NCBI GenBank assembly: GCA_002399345.1
Contig: DHDL01000005.1
Coordinates: 1 to 18,680 of the forward strand
Length of the DNA: 18,680 bases
Direction: 5' to 3'
DNA from: Thermoanaerobacterales bacterium UBA4877
Lineage (GTDB): Bacteria; Bacillota; Thermoanaerobacteria; Thermoanaerobacterales; UBA4877
Positions 3,847 through 15,921 of this stretch are shown here, piece by piece. Numbering within the stretch: position 1 is the stretch's first letter; each line of letters begins with the position of its first letter. The notes beneath the pieces were generated by a model that worked only from the letters and a program-made list of their open reading frames with translations, was not told where the DNA came from and did no database searches. The position numbers and the translations under genes are program-made.

Positions 3847-5967
3847 TTACTCATCATCCAATGAAAAATCAATCTGCCGTCGTGATACATTTACTGCTGA
3901 TACCTTAATCCTGACCTTATCTCCTATATTAAAAATTTTTTTAGTATGTTCTCCCAGCAAAATATGTTGCTCTTCTATATAATGATAATAATCGTCCTTC
4001 ATGCTGCTTAAAGTGACCAGTCCCTCTACAGTATTGTTAAGTTCTACAAAGAAACCGAAATGAGTGATACCTGATATAACGCCTTCATAGACCATCCCAA
4101 TCTTATCTTTCATATATACGGCTTTCTCCAGATCATCGCAATCCCTTTCAGTAACCTGAGCAACTCTCTCCATTTTTGTACTTGTTTCAGCTACCTTATC
4201 GAGGATCTTGTCATAAAATTTTATTCTCTTCGCATTCATCCTGTTATTTATTATATCCTTTATTATTCTGTGTATCTGAAGATCTGGGTATCTTCTAATA
4301 GGCGATGTAAAATGTGTATAATATTTCACGGCAAGAGCAAAATGAGGAAAATATTCTTTGGAATATTTTGCCTGTTTTAGTGACCGCAGAAGCAGGTTAC
4401 TTATTACCATTTCCTCAGGTTTATCCTTAACTTTGTTTAATAAAACCTGTAACGCTCGAGGATGTACTTTACCACTGGCCAGGCCTTTAATGCTTAATCC
4501 AAAATTGCTGACGAATCTGTTGAACTCAAACAGCTTTTCCGTGTCGGGGTCCTCATGTATCCTGTATATAAATGGATAGCGTAACCAATAAACATGCTCG
4601 GCTATCGTTTCATTGCATGCAAGCATAAACTCCTCAATTATCAGGTGTGCCATATTTCTTTCTTTTTTAGTTATATCAACTGGATAGCCTTTTTCATCCA
4701 AAATTACACTTGTTTCCGGTATCTCAAACTCAATACTTCCACCTTTTAATCTTTTCTTATGCAATATAGTAGCCAGTTCTTTCATAAGCATGAAGTCATT
4801 AACAAGGTAGTTGTATCTCTCCAAAAGAGACTTATCATTACCCTCCAGTATGCTATATACCTGGTTGTAAGTCATTCTTTCCTTGCTCTTTATTACACTC
4901 TCCTCTATATCATATTTTAATACATCACCCTGTGCATCTATTTCCATTATACAACTTAAAGTCAGCCTGACTTCACCGGGTCGAAGGCTGCACAAACCAT
5001 CAGATAATTTAAACGGCAGCATTGGTATGACACGTCCGGGAATATATACACTGGTCCCTCTTTTTTTTGCCTCTTTGTCAATGACAGATTTCTCCTTAAC
5101 ATAATGAGTCACATCGGCAATATGGACACCCAGCTGATAATTGCCGTTGTCCAACTTTTTCACAGACACGGCATCATCAAAATCCTTGGCATCTTCGCCA
5201 TCTATGGTTACAATGTTTTCTTGTGTCAAATCCAGCCTGCCTCTTGTTTCTTCCTCCGTAACCTTGTCTGTCATACTTTCAGCCTGTCTCATCACCTTAT
5301 CGGGAAACTCCACATTCAAGTCATGCGTCTTAATTATAGCCATTATCTCTGTCTCAATGTCATTCTCATTACCGAGTATTTCAACAATACAGCCTTCAGG
5401 ATTTCTTCGCGGCTGCGGATATTTTGTGATCTCGGCTACAACCTTACAACCATTTTTGGCTCCGTTAAACGCATGCTTGGGTATAAACACATCATAATAC
5501 ATCCTCTTATCATCAGCAACAACAAAACCGTAATTGTTATTATACTCAAACCTGCCTATCACCTTAGTCACGGCCCTGCTTAGTATCCTTACAACCTCTC
5601 CTTCTTGTTTTCTCCGGCTTTCATTTTTTCTCGTCAACTTTAAAATTACCCTGTCCCCATCCATGGCACCATTCATGCTTGAGGAAGGTATAAAAACATC
5701 TTCCTCGCCATCATCCCTTAGAAAGAATCCGAATCCCTTTTCGTTGCCTTGGACGGTGCCTGCAATCATATCCATATGCTGGGGAAGTCCATACAAACCC
5801 TTGCTGTTTTTGATGATCCTGCCTTCCTTTTCCAAATCCTTTAATATCTTTTCCGTCCGCTTTTTCTCACTCTTATCAATATCGAAGGATGCCATAATAT
5901 CATCCAAACTCATAGGTCTGTACGATTCTTCCCCCATGTACTCAATTATACTATCTTTTATTTTCAT
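3847..5967 (-). CDS. rnr: ribonuclease R (3'-5' exoribonuclease, RNase II family)
   Basis: This 706-residue protein has the RNase R layout: an N-terminal winged-helix region (about 1-65), two cold-shock domains (about 66-200), the RNB catalytic domain (about 240-580) and an S1 domain (about 622-702). The catalytic motif TIDGEDAKDFDDAV (254-267) holds the metal-binding Asp257, Asp262, Asp264 and Asp265, and HFTSPIRRYPDL (552-563) is the conserved RNB signature. The enzyme degrades structured RNA processively and is known to remove non-stop mRNAs released by tmRNA, which fits its place beside smpB-ssrA. It ends directly after the S1 domain, without the Lys-rich tail of E. coli RNase R. It starts 5 nt after the HD-domain gene, so the two are co-transcribed; its ribosome site is weak. 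Confidence 0.97.
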   Translation of the reverse strand: MKIKDSIIEYMGEESYRPMSLDDIMASFDIDKSEKKRTEKILKDLEKEGRIIKNSKGLYGLPQHMDMIAGTVQGNEKGFGFFLRDDGEEDVFIPSSSMNGAMDGDRVILKLTRKNESRRKQEGEVVRILSRAVTKVIGRFEYNNNYGFVVADDKRMYYDVFIPKHAFNGAKNGCKVVAEITKYPQPRRNPEGCIVEILGNENDIETEIMAIIKTHDLNVEFPDKVMRQAESMTDKVTEEETRGRLDLTQENIVTIDGEDAKDFDDAVSVKKLDNGNYQLGVHIADVTHYVKEKSVIDKEAKKRGTSVYIPGRVIPMLPFKLSDGLCSLRPGEVRLTLSCIMEIDAQGDVLKYDIEESVIKSKERMTYNQVYSILEGNDKSLLERYNYLVNDFMLMKELATILHKKRLKGGSIEFEIPETSVILDEKGYPVDITKKERNMAHLIIEEFMLACNETIAEHVYWLRYPFIYRIHEDPDTEKLFEFNRFVSNFGLSIKGLASGKVHPRALQVLLNKVKDKPEEMVISNLLLRSLKQAKYSKEYFPHFALAVKYYTHFTSPIRRYPDLQIHRIIKDIINNRMNAKRIKFYDKILDKVAETSTKMERVAQVTERDCDDLEKAVYMKDKIGMVYEGVISGITHFGFFVELNNTVEGLVTLSSMKDDYYHYIEEQHILLGEHTKKIFNIGDKVRIKVSAVNVSRRQIDFSLDDE

Positions 5968-5972
5968 AAACG

Positions 5973-6539
5973 TTATAAGCCGAGCTCTCCGGCCGCTTTT
6001 TTCATCTCCTCCAATGCAATTTCAAAAAAATCATCCAATGTTATACCAAGTTCTGTACAAGTATTTATTTGTTCCCTGCCTGCCCCTCGTGCAAACGATT
6101 TATCCTTAAATTTCTTCTTTATGGACTTTACCTTAACATCCTTCAGCTTCTTTGACGGCATCACCTTAGCCGTCGCTGTAATCAAACCTGAAAGAGGGTC
6201 TGCCGCATATAAAGCCTTATCCAAAAGACTCTCCCTCTCGATACCGTGTACATCATTATGAGCCCTTACAGCATGTATCACTTCATCTTCCAAACCCAAA
6301 TTCTCGAGCATCTCGGCACCGATTAAACTATGAGATTCCGGGTCATCCGCCGTCTGTTCATAATCGATGTCATGAAGGAGCCCTGTTAACGCCCATTTGT
6401 CCTCATCCTGACCCAGCTTTTTTGCCAGACCCCTCATTATTGCTTCAGTGGCAATCATATGATCAATCAAGCTCTCTTTGGAAACATGGTCTTGTATTTT
6501 TTGTAATGCTTCTTCTCTGTCCAACTTAGTCGCCCCCAT
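5973..6539 (-). CDS. HD/HDIG-domain metal-dependent phosphohydrolase
   Basis: This 188-residue protein has an HD fold: His27 (DHMIATEA), His56-Asp57 in [10 protein letters not shown], His94 in VRAHND and Asp114 in YAADPLSG are likely metal ligands. HD proteins hydrolyse phosphate esters, often of nucleotides or cyclic nucleotides, but nothing here identifies the substrate. The C-terminal ~70 residues are Lys-rich and helical. It lies 5 nt upstream of rnr in what must be one transcript. No ribosome site is seen before ATG 6539, and the predicted promoter is only ~20 nt upstream, so the mRNA leader is very short. A later start is not favoured because His27 would be lost. Confidence 0.85.
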   Translation of the reverse strand: MGATKLDREEALQKIQDHVSKESLIDHMIATEAIMRGLAKKLGQDEDKWALTGLLHDIDYEQTADDPESHSLIGAEMLENLGLEDEVIHAVRAHNDVHGIERESLLDKALYAADPLSGLITATAKVMPSKKLKDVKVKSIKKKFKDKSFARGAGREQINTCTELGITLDDFFEIALEEMKKAAGELGL

Positions 6540-6556
6540 ATTATTATGTTACAAAT

Positions 6557-6586
6557 ATTATAATAAAAATCAGCTCAACACTACAA
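6557..6586 (-). promoter_or_regulatory. promoter for the HD-domain protein gene and rnr
   Basis: On the minus strand TTGTAG (6581-6586) and TATAAT (6557-6562) are 18 nt apart. The predicted start near 6550 leaves a leader of only about 10-12 nt and no Shine-Dalgarno sequence. Confidence 0.55.
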
Positions 6587-6590
6587 ATTT

Positions 6591-6611
6591 AAAAAAAGCA
6601 CCTCCCGGTGC
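6591..6611 (-). terminator. hppA terminator
   Basis: On the minus strand GCACC, loop GGGA and GGTGC are followed by TTTTTTT, just after the hppA stop at 6615. A competing longer pairing, GCACCTC (6632-6626) with GAGGTGC (6604-6598), spans the stop codon and shares the same T tract. Confidence 0.85.
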
Positions 6612-6614
6612 ATT

Positions 6615-8573
6615 CTATAAAAAGAGAGGTGCAAAAACCAACGAAACAATTGTCATCAATTTAATCAAAATATTCAAAGAAGGGCCGGACGTGTCCTTAA
6701 ACGGATCACCGACGGTATCACCAACTACTGCAGCCTTATGAGCCTCGCTTCCCTTACCACCGTGGTTACCCTCTTCAATATACTTTTTAGCATTATCCCA
6801 AGCTCCACCCGAGTTAGCCATTTGTATTGCCATAAGTACACCCGTCACCACGGCTCCGGTGAGCAAACCGCCTAAGGCTTCCTTTCCCAACAGGACTCCT
6901 ACCAATATCGGTGCTATTACGGCAATCAAGCCGGGTAAAATCATTTCTTTTATTGCGGCATCAGTACTTATTGAAACACAGCTGCCATAATCCGGCTTAC
7001 CACTGCCTTCCATTATGCCGGGTATTTCCTTAAACTGATGTCTTACCTCTTCTATCATCTTAAAAGCCGCCTTACTGACAGCCTCCATTGTCATAGATGC
7101 AAACAGATACGGCAACATGCCGCCTATGAACAGACCTGCGATTACATAAGGATTAAGCAAGTCGATCGACTCAAGTCCAACCACTTGGCAATATGAATTA
7201 AAAAGCGACAAAGCCGTTAACGCTGCAGAACCAATTGCATACCCTTTGCCTATGGCTGCTGTCGTATTACCTACCGAATCCAGCTGGTCTGTAATATCCC
7301 TCACATCTTCAGGCATATCCGCCATTTCAGCAATACCACCAGCATTATCGGCAATAGGTCCATATGAATCTACTGAGACGGTCATGCCCGTGGTGGCAAG
7401 CATACCGACTGCTGAAAGGGCAATCCCATATACGCCCATAAACTTATATGCAAGAATTGTGGCCGCCGCAATCAGTATCAGTGGAAATGCCGTGGATGTC
7501 ATGCCAACGGCCAGGCCGCTAATAATTGTCGTACCTGCACCGGTCTCCGACTGCTTTGCTATATGCTTTACCGGTTTATAATCAGCGGACGTATAATACT
7601 CCGTTATCTCTCCTATAGCTATTCCTACCACAAGCCCGGTAAGAATCGCCCATAAAGCATTTAGATTTCCAAACATCATCTTGCTAAGTATAAAAGTCGC
7701 AATAACAACGATGATATTACTTGTATATGTACCCATCATTAATGACTTCTGTGGATTACTGTTGTCACTACTCCTTACGAACATACTTCCTATAATAGAA
7801 GCTAATATACCTATTCCTGAAATATAAAACGGGAACAAAACATAATTTACATTATCAACAACCAAGGCACCTATAGTAATAGCTGATACTATAGATCCTA
7901 CATAAGACTCAAAAAGATCTGCACCCATTCCGGCCACATCGCCTACGTTATCTCCTACATTGTCGGCTATGACAGCAGGATTTCTCGGGTCATCCTCAGG
8001 TATTCCCACTTCGACCTTACCTACCAGATCCGCACCTACATCTGCAGCCTTTGTATAAATACCGCCGCCGACTCTGGCAAACAAGGCTATAGAACTGGCA
8101 CCTAAGCTGTAACCGGTGATTATATCAGGATCTTTAAAGATCATATACAATACACCTAGTCCTAACAAGCCGAGCCCAACAACAGCCATTCCCATAACGG
8201 ACCCGCCGGAGAAAGCTACATTTAATGCTTTGCTCATATTGCTTTGAGCAGCATTAGTAGTTCTGGCATTAGCCCTGGTAGCCACACTCATACCTATGTA
8301 ACCTGATAAAACAGAAAATAGTCCACCCACAACAAAACAAAGTGCGGTAAGCCAGTTTATAACAAAACCCAATATCAAAACCATAACAACCATGAATATT
8401 GCAATAACCCTGTACTCGCGGCTAAGAAAAGCCATAGCGCCCTCATGTATAAAATCAGAAAGTTCCTGCATCCTGGAATTGCCTGCATCCTCTCTCAATA
8501 CACGAGTAGCCTGATAATATGCAAATACAAGGGCTAACGCACCAGCTACCGGTGCAAGGTATAAAAAGCCCAT
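6615..8573 (-). CDS. hppA: K+-dependent ion-translocating membrane pyrophosphatase
   Basis: This 652-residue polytopic membrane protein, with about 16 predicted helices, is a membrane-bound pyrophosphatase that pumps H+ or Na+ outward at the cost of PPi. Substrate-site motifs are [11 protein letters not shown] (178-188), [21 protein letters not shown] (its DNVGDNVGD at 204-212) and [15 protein letters not shown] (618-632). [10 protein letters not shown] (435-444) has Ala439 and Gly442 where K+-independent enzymes have Lys and Thr, marking the K+-dependent subfamily. The gate Glu in DLFESY (Glu222) has the position seen in Na+-pumping enzymes, but the ion cannot be fixed from this alone. It lies 33 nt after secG with GAGGAGGGC before ATG, and a terminator follows. 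Confidence 0.95.
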   Translation of the reverse strand: MGFLYLAPVAGALALVFAYYQATRVLREDAGNSRMQELSDFIHEGAMAFLSREYRVIAIFMVVMVLILGFVINWLTALCFVVGGLFSVLSGYIGMSVATRANARTTNAAQSNMSKALNVAFSGGSVMGMAVVGLGLLGLGVLYMIFKDPDIITGYSLGASSIALFARVGGGIYTKAADVGADLVGKVEVGIPEDDPRNPAVIADNVGDNVGDVAGMGADLFESYVGSIVSAITIGALVVDNVNYVLFPFYISGIGILASIIGSMFVRSSDNSNPQKSLMMGTYTSNIIVVIATFILSKMMFGNLNALWAILTGLVVGIAIGEITEYYTSADYKPVKHIAKQSETGAGTTIISGLAVGMTSTAFPLILIAAATILAYKFMGVYGIALSAVGMLATTGMTVSVDSYGPIADNAGGIAEMADMPEDVRDITDQLDSVGNTTAAIGKGYAIGSAALTALSLFNSYCQVVGLESIDLLNPYVIAGLFIGGMLPYLFASMTMEAVSKAAFKMIEEVRHQFKEIPGIMEGSGKPDYGSCVSISTDAAIKEMILPGLIAVIAPILVGVLLGKEALGGLLTGAVVTGVLMAIQMANSGGAWDNAKKYIEEGNHGGKGSEAHKAAVVGDTVGDPFKDTSGPSLNILIKLMTIVSLVFAPLFL

Positions 8574-8606
8574 TTTTGCCCTCCTCTATAAAATAATATA
8601 TTTAAA

Positions 8607-8840
8607 TTATCTCAATATTATAGTAAGAACTACAGACGTTACAATAAAAGCAACAGCAAATATAGCAGTCAGCCTTCCCAATGTAGCATCCAAAGTTCTT
8701 GCTCTATTTTTGCCGAATAAGCTTTCCGCGCCCCCTGCGACCGTACCCTGTACTCCGGGATCTTTAGAAGACTGTAATAATACTGTAAAGGTCAGTACGA
8801 TAGCTATTATAAGATGTATTATCTTCAAAGCTGTAATCAA
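8607..8840 (-). CDS. secG: preprotein translocase subunit SecG
   Basis: This 77-residue protein has the SecG pattern: two transmembrane helices (about 4-24 and 51-73) joined by a Gly-rich loop, with LLQSSKDPG near residue 24 and GGAESLFGKNRAR after it. SecG helps the SecYEG channel during SecA-driven export. The proposed start is TTG at 8840-8838, because AGAGGTGGGG lies 5 nt before it and the product then begins like other SecG proteins. A GTG at 8858 would add six residues but has no ribosome site. secG next to the glycolytic operon and rnr-smpB is a usual Firmicute order. It shares its transcript with hppA. Confidence 0.93.
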   Translation of the reverse strand: MITALKIIHLIIAIVLTFTVLLQSSKDPGVQGTVAGGAESLFGKNRARTLDATLGRLTAIFAVAFIVTSVVLTIILR

Positions 8841-8879
8841 TCTTACCCCACCTCTCACTATTTTTAGTCTGATGTAAAT

Positions 8880-8908
8880 ATTTTAGCACAATATTATTAA
8901 ATTTACAA
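8880..8908 (-). promoter_or_regulatory. sigma-A promoter for secG-hppA
   Basis: TTGTAA (8903-8908) and TAAAAT (8880-8885) are 17 nt apart on the minus strand, with TG one base before the -10. The predicted start near 8873 is about 33 nt ahead of the TTG start. The -35 abuts the hairpin at 8909-8948. Confidence 0.7.
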
Positions 8909-8948
8909 CCATAAAATGGGCCCAGACATCTCATGGCCCATTTTATGG
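8909..8948. terminator. 14-bp perfect hairpin between eno and secG
   Basis: CCATAAAATGGGCC and GGCCCATTTTATGG form a perfect 14-bp stem with a 12-nt loop. It is the second hairpin after eno and immediately precedes the secG -35. It most likely terminates the glycolytic operon, although the run of T after the stem is poor on the minus strand. Confidence 0.7.
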
Positions 8949-8971
8949 CATACTTTTTAATGATTTAAGCC

Positions 8972-8990
8972 AAAGTGTATGGCACACTTT
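8972..8990 (-). terminator. first hairpin after eno
   Basis: AAAGTGT, a 5-nt loop and ACACTTT form a 7-bp stem starting 19 nt after the eno stop. The sequence following it is only moderately T-rich. It may act with the 14-bp hairpin beyond it. Confidence 0.5.
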
Positions 8991-9008
8991 TATATAATTA
9001 CACACTTA

Positions 9009-10301
<1,293 letters not shown>

Positions 10302-11846
10302 CTATTTCCCCTTTCTAATGATAAGATCCTGTCCAGTCATTTCTTCAGGTATCTTTTTACCTAAGATATCCAAGATTGTAGGAGCTATATCACAAAGCCG
10401 CCCTTTTGTTTTAAGCTCAACATTGTTTTCTCCAATTACTATAAAAGGGACCGGATTAGATGTATGAGCGGTATGAGGCGCATCAGTTGCTTTATCCCAC
10501 ATTTTCTCGGCATTACCGTGATCAGCAGTAATTATGGCTTTCCCGCCTGCTAGAAGCACTTCATTAACCACACTGCCCACACATTTGTCTACTGTTTCGA
10601 CCGCTTTTTTAGCAGCATCGAATTCACCCGTATGACCAACCATATCACAATTAGCATAGTTTAAAACTATAAGATTATATTTTCCACCTTTTATACAATT
10701 AATTACCTTGCCGGTTAAATCATAGGCACTCATTTCCGGCTGCAAATCATAGGTTGCAACCTTAGGTGACGGGACCAAAACCCTGTCTTCTCCCTCATAA
10801 GGTTCCTCCACACCGCCACTGAAAAAAAATGTTACATGGGCATATTTTTCCGTTTCAGCTATCCTCAACTGTTTTAAACCCAGTTTACTCACATATTCCC
10901 CCAAAGTATTAACATATACCTCCGGAGGATAAGCAATGTGCACATTTTTTAAAGTATCATCATACTGCGTCATGGTTACAAAGTAGGTCGGGATATATCC
11001 CTTGCCCCTGTCAAATCCGATAAAATCTTTATCAGCCAAGGCATGCGAAAGTTGCCTGGCCCTGTCCGCTCTGAAATTAAAAAATATGACGGAGTCATTT
11101 TCCTCTATGGTAGCTACTTTTTTATCAGGTTCCTTAATCACTGTGGGAACTACAAATTCATCATTAATGCCCTCATCATAAGAAGACTTAACTGCCGATA
11201 AAGGGTCGAGGGCTGTCCTACCCTTCCCCATTACCACGGCATCATAGGCCTTTTTTACTCTGTCCCACCTTTTATCTCTGTCCATGGCATAATATCTGCC
11301 CGAAACGGATGCTATCTCCCCTATACCTATCTCGATTATTTTTTTCTCAAGCTTTTTTATATATTCTGTGGCCGATTTCGGCGGCGTATCTCTCCCATCA
11401 AGGAATATATGGATAAATACTTTTTTGATGCCATTTTCTTTAGCCATACGAAGCAGTGCATATAGGTGATCGCTATGACTATGTACCCCTCCGGGCGACA
11501 ACAGTCCCATTATATGTAGCTGTGAGTTATTTTCCTTTACATTATCCATTGCATTCTTTAACACCGGGTTTTTAAAAAAACCGCCTTCATTTATATCCTT
11601 CGTTATTCTGGTAAGGTCCTGGTAAACAACCCTGCCGGCGCCTATATTCATGTGCCCAACCTCAGAATTGCCCATTTGCCCGTCCGGAAGACCTACGGCC
11701 TGGCCGGAGCAAAGTAGCTGCGTATTCGGATATCTTTTAAAGCAGCTGTCCAGATTAGGGGTATCCGCTTTCTTTATAGCATTATACCTGTTGTCATCAC
11801 CAAAACCAAATCCATCCATAATTATCAAAGTACATAACTCAGTCAT
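10302..11846 (-). CDS. gpmI: 2,3-bisphosphoglycerate-independent phosphoglycerate mutase
   Basis: This 514-residue two-domain, Mn2+-dependent enzyme of the alkaline phosphatase superfamily interconverts 3- and 2-phosphoglycerate. Asp11 (IIMDGFG) is a metal ligand. Ser61 in [14 protein letters not shown] is the phosphorylated nucleophile. [16 protein letters not shown] and ADHGNAE carry the remaining metal ligands. The start at 11846 is chosen because AAGGAG lies 9 nt upstream and [13 protein letters not shown] is the usual N-terminus; an upstream ATG at 11885 would add 13 residues inside tpiA without a site. Its ATG follows the tpiA stop by one base, so translation is coupled. FFFSGGVE has Ser where FFFNGGVE is common. 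Confidence 0.97.
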   Translation of the reverse strand: MTELCTLIIMDGFGFGDDNRYNAIKKADTPNLDSCFKRYPNTQLLCSGQAVGLPDGQMGNSEVGHMNIGAGRVVYQDLTRITKDINEGGFFKNPVLKNAMDNVKENNSQLHIMGLLSPGGVHSHSDHLYALLRMAKENGIKKVFIHIFLDGRDTPPKSATEYIKKLEKKIIEIGIGEIASVSGRYYAMDRDKRWDRVKKAYDAVVMGKGRTALDPLSAVKSSYDEGINDEFVVPTVIKEPDKKVATIEENDSVIFFNFRADRARQLSHALADKDFIGFDRGKGYIPTYFVTMTQYDDTLKNVHIAYPPEVYVNTLGEYVSKLGLKQLRIAETEKYAHVTFFFSGGVEEPYEGEDRVLVPSPKVATYDLQPEMSAYDLTGKVINCIKGGKYNLIVLNYANCDMVGHTGEFDAAKKAVETVDKCVGSVVNEVLLAGGKAIITADHGNAEKMWDKATDAPHTAHTSNPVPFIVIGENNVELKTKGRLCDIAPTILDILGKKIPEEMTGQDLIIRKGK

Positions 11847-11847
11847 T

Positions 11848-12588
11848 TTAAATCTCCTTAAAGTTAACAAGGTGATAAAAATCATCTGGTTTTAAGCTGG
11901 CACCACCAACCAGTGCTCCATCTATATCATCCATTGCCATTAGCCCTTTTATGTTACCCGGCTTTACGCTTCCGCCGTATAATATCCTGACATCATTACC
12001 TATCCCAAGCAATTTGTCAACTTTTTCCCTTATATATCTAATCACAGACTGTGCATCCTCAGGTGAAGCATTCTTACCTGTCCCTATAGCCCATATTGGT
12101 TCATAGGCTACAGTTAACTCATTTACACTGACACCGTTTAAATCTTCTGTGAGCTCGCTACCTATCCTGTCCAAGGTTTTTCCGCTTTCTTTTTCTTCTA
12201 AGGTTTCTCCAACACATAAAATCGGCTTCAACCCATGATTTATACATGCCTTCATCTTTTGATTCAACATATGGTCATCCTCCTTAAAATGGTTCCGCCT
12301 TTCTGAATGACCAATTATTACATACTCTGCTCCGATTTCCTTTAACATAAGTGGGGATATCTCACCCGTATAGGCTCCACTGTCTTCCCAGCACATATTC
12401 TGTGCACCCAACTTTATATCGCTACCCTTTATCTTATTGTAAACCACGGATAAGTCTACAAAAGGAGGTATGATTACGGTCTCTACGCTATCGTCCAGCT
12501 TGCATTTTAAAAATTCATCTATAAATGTATTCGCTTTACTAGGTCCCATATTCATTTTCCAATTACCGGCCACCAATGGTTTCCTCAT
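11848..12588 (-). CDS. tpiA: triosephosphate isomerase
   Basis: This 246-residue TIM barrel interconverts dihydroxyacetone phosphate and glyceraldehyde 3-phosphate. Active-site residues are Asn9 and Lys11 (AGNWKMN), His94 (IIGHSERR) and Glu163 ([12 protein letters not shown]), and the phosphate-binding LYGGSV is at 203-208. The length is typical. It begins 11 nt after pgk with AGGTGGTG before the ATG. The gpmI ribosome site lies within its last codons. Confidence 0.98.
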   Translation of the reverse strand: MRKPLVAGNWKMNMGPSKANTFIDEFLKCKLDDSVETVIIPPFVDLSVVYNKIKGSDIKLGAQNMCWEDSGAYTGEISPLMLKEIGAEYVIIGHSERRNHFKEDDHMLNQKMKACINHGLKPILCVGETLEEKESGKTLDRIGSELTEDLNGVSVNELTVAYEPIWAIGTGKNASPEDAQSVIRYIREKVDKLLGIGNDVRILYGGSVKPGNIKGLMAMDDIDGALVGGASLKPDDFYHLVNFKEI

Positions 12589-12599
12589 TTTATCACCAC

Positions 12600-13784
12600 C
12601 TATTTATTTTGAAGAGCACTTATGCCCGGAAGCTCCTTGCCTTCCAAAAACTCCAGCGAGGCTCCTCCCCCTGTTGATATGTGAGTCATACTGTCACGGA
12701 ATCCCATCTGTTCTATGGCGGCTACGGAATCGCCTCCACCTACTATCGTCTTACCTTTGCACTCGCTCATAGCCTGTGCTATTTTACGAGTTCCGGTAGC
12801 AAAAGGCTCCATCTCAAAAACACCCATAGGGCCATTCCAAACAACAGTTTTTGCTTTTTTTATTTCTTTAGAAAATAGCTCTGCAGTCTTGGGACCAATG
12901 TCAAGCCCCATCTTATCGGCAGGCATTTCCTCAATATTTAAGACCTCATGCTCGGCATCATCACTTAGCCGGTCAGCCGCCACAGTATCCACCGGAAGAA
13001 TAAGCTTGACTTTTTTTGCATTTGCCTGCTGCATTAATTCTCTTGCCAGCTTTATTTTATTCGTCTCAAGTAGTGATTTACCTATTTCGTAACCTTGAGC
13101 TTTGATAAAAGTATACGCCATTCCTCCGCCAATGAGTAAACAATCCACCTTATTAATGAGATTCTCAACGACTCCTATTTTGTCCGAAACCTTAGCTCCT
13201 CCTAATATTGCTGCAAACGGCCGGTCGGGATTTTCAATGGCATTCCCCATTGTGGTAATTTCCTTTTCCATTAAAAATCCTGCAACCCCGGGTAAAAATT
13301 TAGCTATACCGGACGTTGAAGCATGTGCCCTATGTGCCGTTCCGAAAGCATCATTTACATATATATCGGCCAGTGAAGCCAATTTCTTCGCAAAATGAGC
13401 ATCATTTTCTTCTTCTTCCTTATGAAACCGCAGATTTTCCAAAAGAAGTATGTCCCCGTCGTTCATTTTATTAACTTTTTCAGCAGCTTCCGGACCAATA
13501 CAGTCTGAAGAAAATAATATCTCACGGTTCGATAGCCGCGAGAGCTTCTCTGCAACCGGCCGCAAACTAAACTTTAAGTTAATCTCGCCCTTAGGCCTTC
13601 CCAGATGCGATGCCAATATAACTTTTGCATTACTGTTTGTCAGATACTCGATGGTAGGCATAGCCGCTCTTATACGCGTATCATCGGTGATATTTCCCTC
13701 TTCATCAATCGGCACATTGAAGTCAACACGTACAAAAACTCTCTTTCCCGTCACGTCCACATCTTTGACTGTTTTTTTAGCCAA
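12600..13784 (-). CDS. pgk: phosphoglycerate kinase
   Basis: This 394-residue monomeric kinase transfers phosphate from 1,3-bisphosphoglycerate to ADP. The N-lobe has VRVDFNVP (18-25) and SHLGRPKG (59-66). The C-lobe has the nucleotide-site motifs LGGAKVSDKI (194-203), WNGPMGVFE (316-324) and GGGDSVAA (349-356). The start codon is TTG (13784-13782) with AAGGAG 8 nt upstream. That ribosome site directly abuts the hairpin that separates gap from pgk. Confidence 0.98.
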   Translation of the reverse strand: MAKKTVKDVDVTGKRVFVRVDFNVPIDEEGNITDDTRIRAAMPTIEYLTNSNAKVILASHLGRPKGEINLKFSLRPVAEKLSRLSNREILFSSDCIGPEAAEKVNKMNDGDILLLENLRFHKEEEENDAHFAKKLASLADIYVNDAFGTAHRAHASTSGIAKFLPGVAGFLMEKEITTMGNAIENPDRPFAAILGGAKVSDKIGVVENLINKVDCLLIGGGMAYTFIKAQGYEIGKSLLETNKIKLARELMQQANAKKVKLILPVDTVAADRLSDDAEHEVLNIEEMPADKMGLDIGPKTAELFSKEIKKAKTVVWNGPMGVFEMEPFATGTRKIAQAMSECKGKTIVGGGDSVAAIEQMGFRDSMTHISTGGGASLEFLEGKELPGISALQNK

Positions 13785-13798
13785 TTATACCACTCCTT

Positions 13799-13829
13799 CT
13801 TAGGGCAGGGAGTACATCCTGCCCGTAAG
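13799..13829 (-). other. gap-pgk intergenic hairpin
   Basis: GGGCAGG (13803-13809) pairs with CCTGCCC (13818-13824) across an 8-nt loop, and CTTA/TAAG extend the stem past one bulged base. It starts 2 nt after the gap stop and ends against the pgk ribosome site. There is no T tract, so it is not a standard terminator. It may protect the gap mRNA 3' end after processing, or modulate pgk translation. Confidence 0.65.
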
Positions 13830-13830
13830 A

Positions 13831-14889
<1,059 letters not shown>

Positions 14890-14906
<17 letters not shown>

Positions 14907-15921
14907 GCTTAATCATTTTTAGTGCTGCTCCCTCATCAATAACCAGGTTTTCAGGATGCACTGCCCTGCAGGATGACAATATCGCCTCTCCTTTGGAAGT
15001 ACCGCCGGATATAGCAAGTTTATGCCTCATATCTTTAAGTTCATCCATGTTAAGACTTATGGTACCCGTCGTATATACTATTTCTCCATCTATATTTAAA
15101 TAATACCCCATTGTTTCCGCCACCGCACCGATATTTTCAAGATGTTCCATTGTTCCCTTGTCCAAATGCCGGCGAGCCGCCATAATATCCGCCCTTCCTA
15201 TCCCGTATATAAGGATATCGGCACTTTTAACGAGATCAATGACTTTTTTAATACCTTTTTCTTTTAATAAAGCATTTAGTGATATGGTACTTATGTCATC
15301 AGGAATATTAAGAAACTGATAATTAGCATTCAATTTTTTGCTGAGAACAGCGGTAATCGTATTTGCCTGGAACTCTACCTCTCTGCCCAATCCTCCTCTA
15401 GCCGGTACCACAGTCAAATTATTATATTGCTTATCAACTGCAAAAACCTTAGACATAGCCGCAATCGTAGATCCTCCTGCAACGGCAAGAATCAGGTTAT
15501 CATGTAACAGGTCACTTAAGATGGATGATGCTCTCTTACCCATTTCATCTAACAATAAACGGTTTTTGTCCACATCACCGGGTACAATGACTATATTGCC
15601 TATGCCAAGTTTATTTTGTAAAAACTTTTCCAGCTCGGGCAGACCTTTAAGATCATGAATAAAATCCCTAAGGGATTCCAGTACTTCTTCGCCCTCTTTG
15701 GTCACCCTCATACCCGTAGCGGAGGTTGAAATCAATCTCTGGGTACGCAGTACATCTACTTCATCCCTTATTACTCTCTCAGTCATACTTGTTATTGAAC
15801 TTAACATTCTTCTACCCACGGGTTGATTATAGAAAATAGAATAAAGTATATTATATCTTTTTTCTACAACTTCAACGAGTTCCGGCAAAATCTTTTTTTC
15901 CATTTCAACAAGGTAATTCAT
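14890..15921 (-). CDS. cggR: central glycolytic genes regulator CggR (SorC/DeoR-type repressor)
   Basis: This 343-residue regulator has an N-terminal winged helix-turn-helix (about 34-70, around GRRMLSSITSMTERVIRDEV) and a SorC-type sugar-phosphate domain with AVAGGSTIAAM (146-156), VVPARGGLGREVE and YGIGRADIM. CggR represses the glycolytic operon and is relieved by fructose 1,6-bisphosphate. The start at 15921 is chosen for GGGGGA 5 nt upstream; an ATG at 15954 would add 11 residues but lies in the operator and has no family support. It is the first gene of the operon cggR-gap-pgk-tpiA-gpmI-eno. Confidence 0.95.

Noticed and set aside
5104..5583. Plus-strand ORFs of up to 159 codons opposite rnr
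   Set aside because: They mirror a highly conserved RNase R gene, lack ribosome sites and family features, and are shadows of its codon structure.
11847..11885. Longer gpmI start adding 13 residues
   Set aside because: It would overlap tpiA without a ribosome site, whereas ATG 11846 has AAGGAG at good spacing and the normal family N-terminus.
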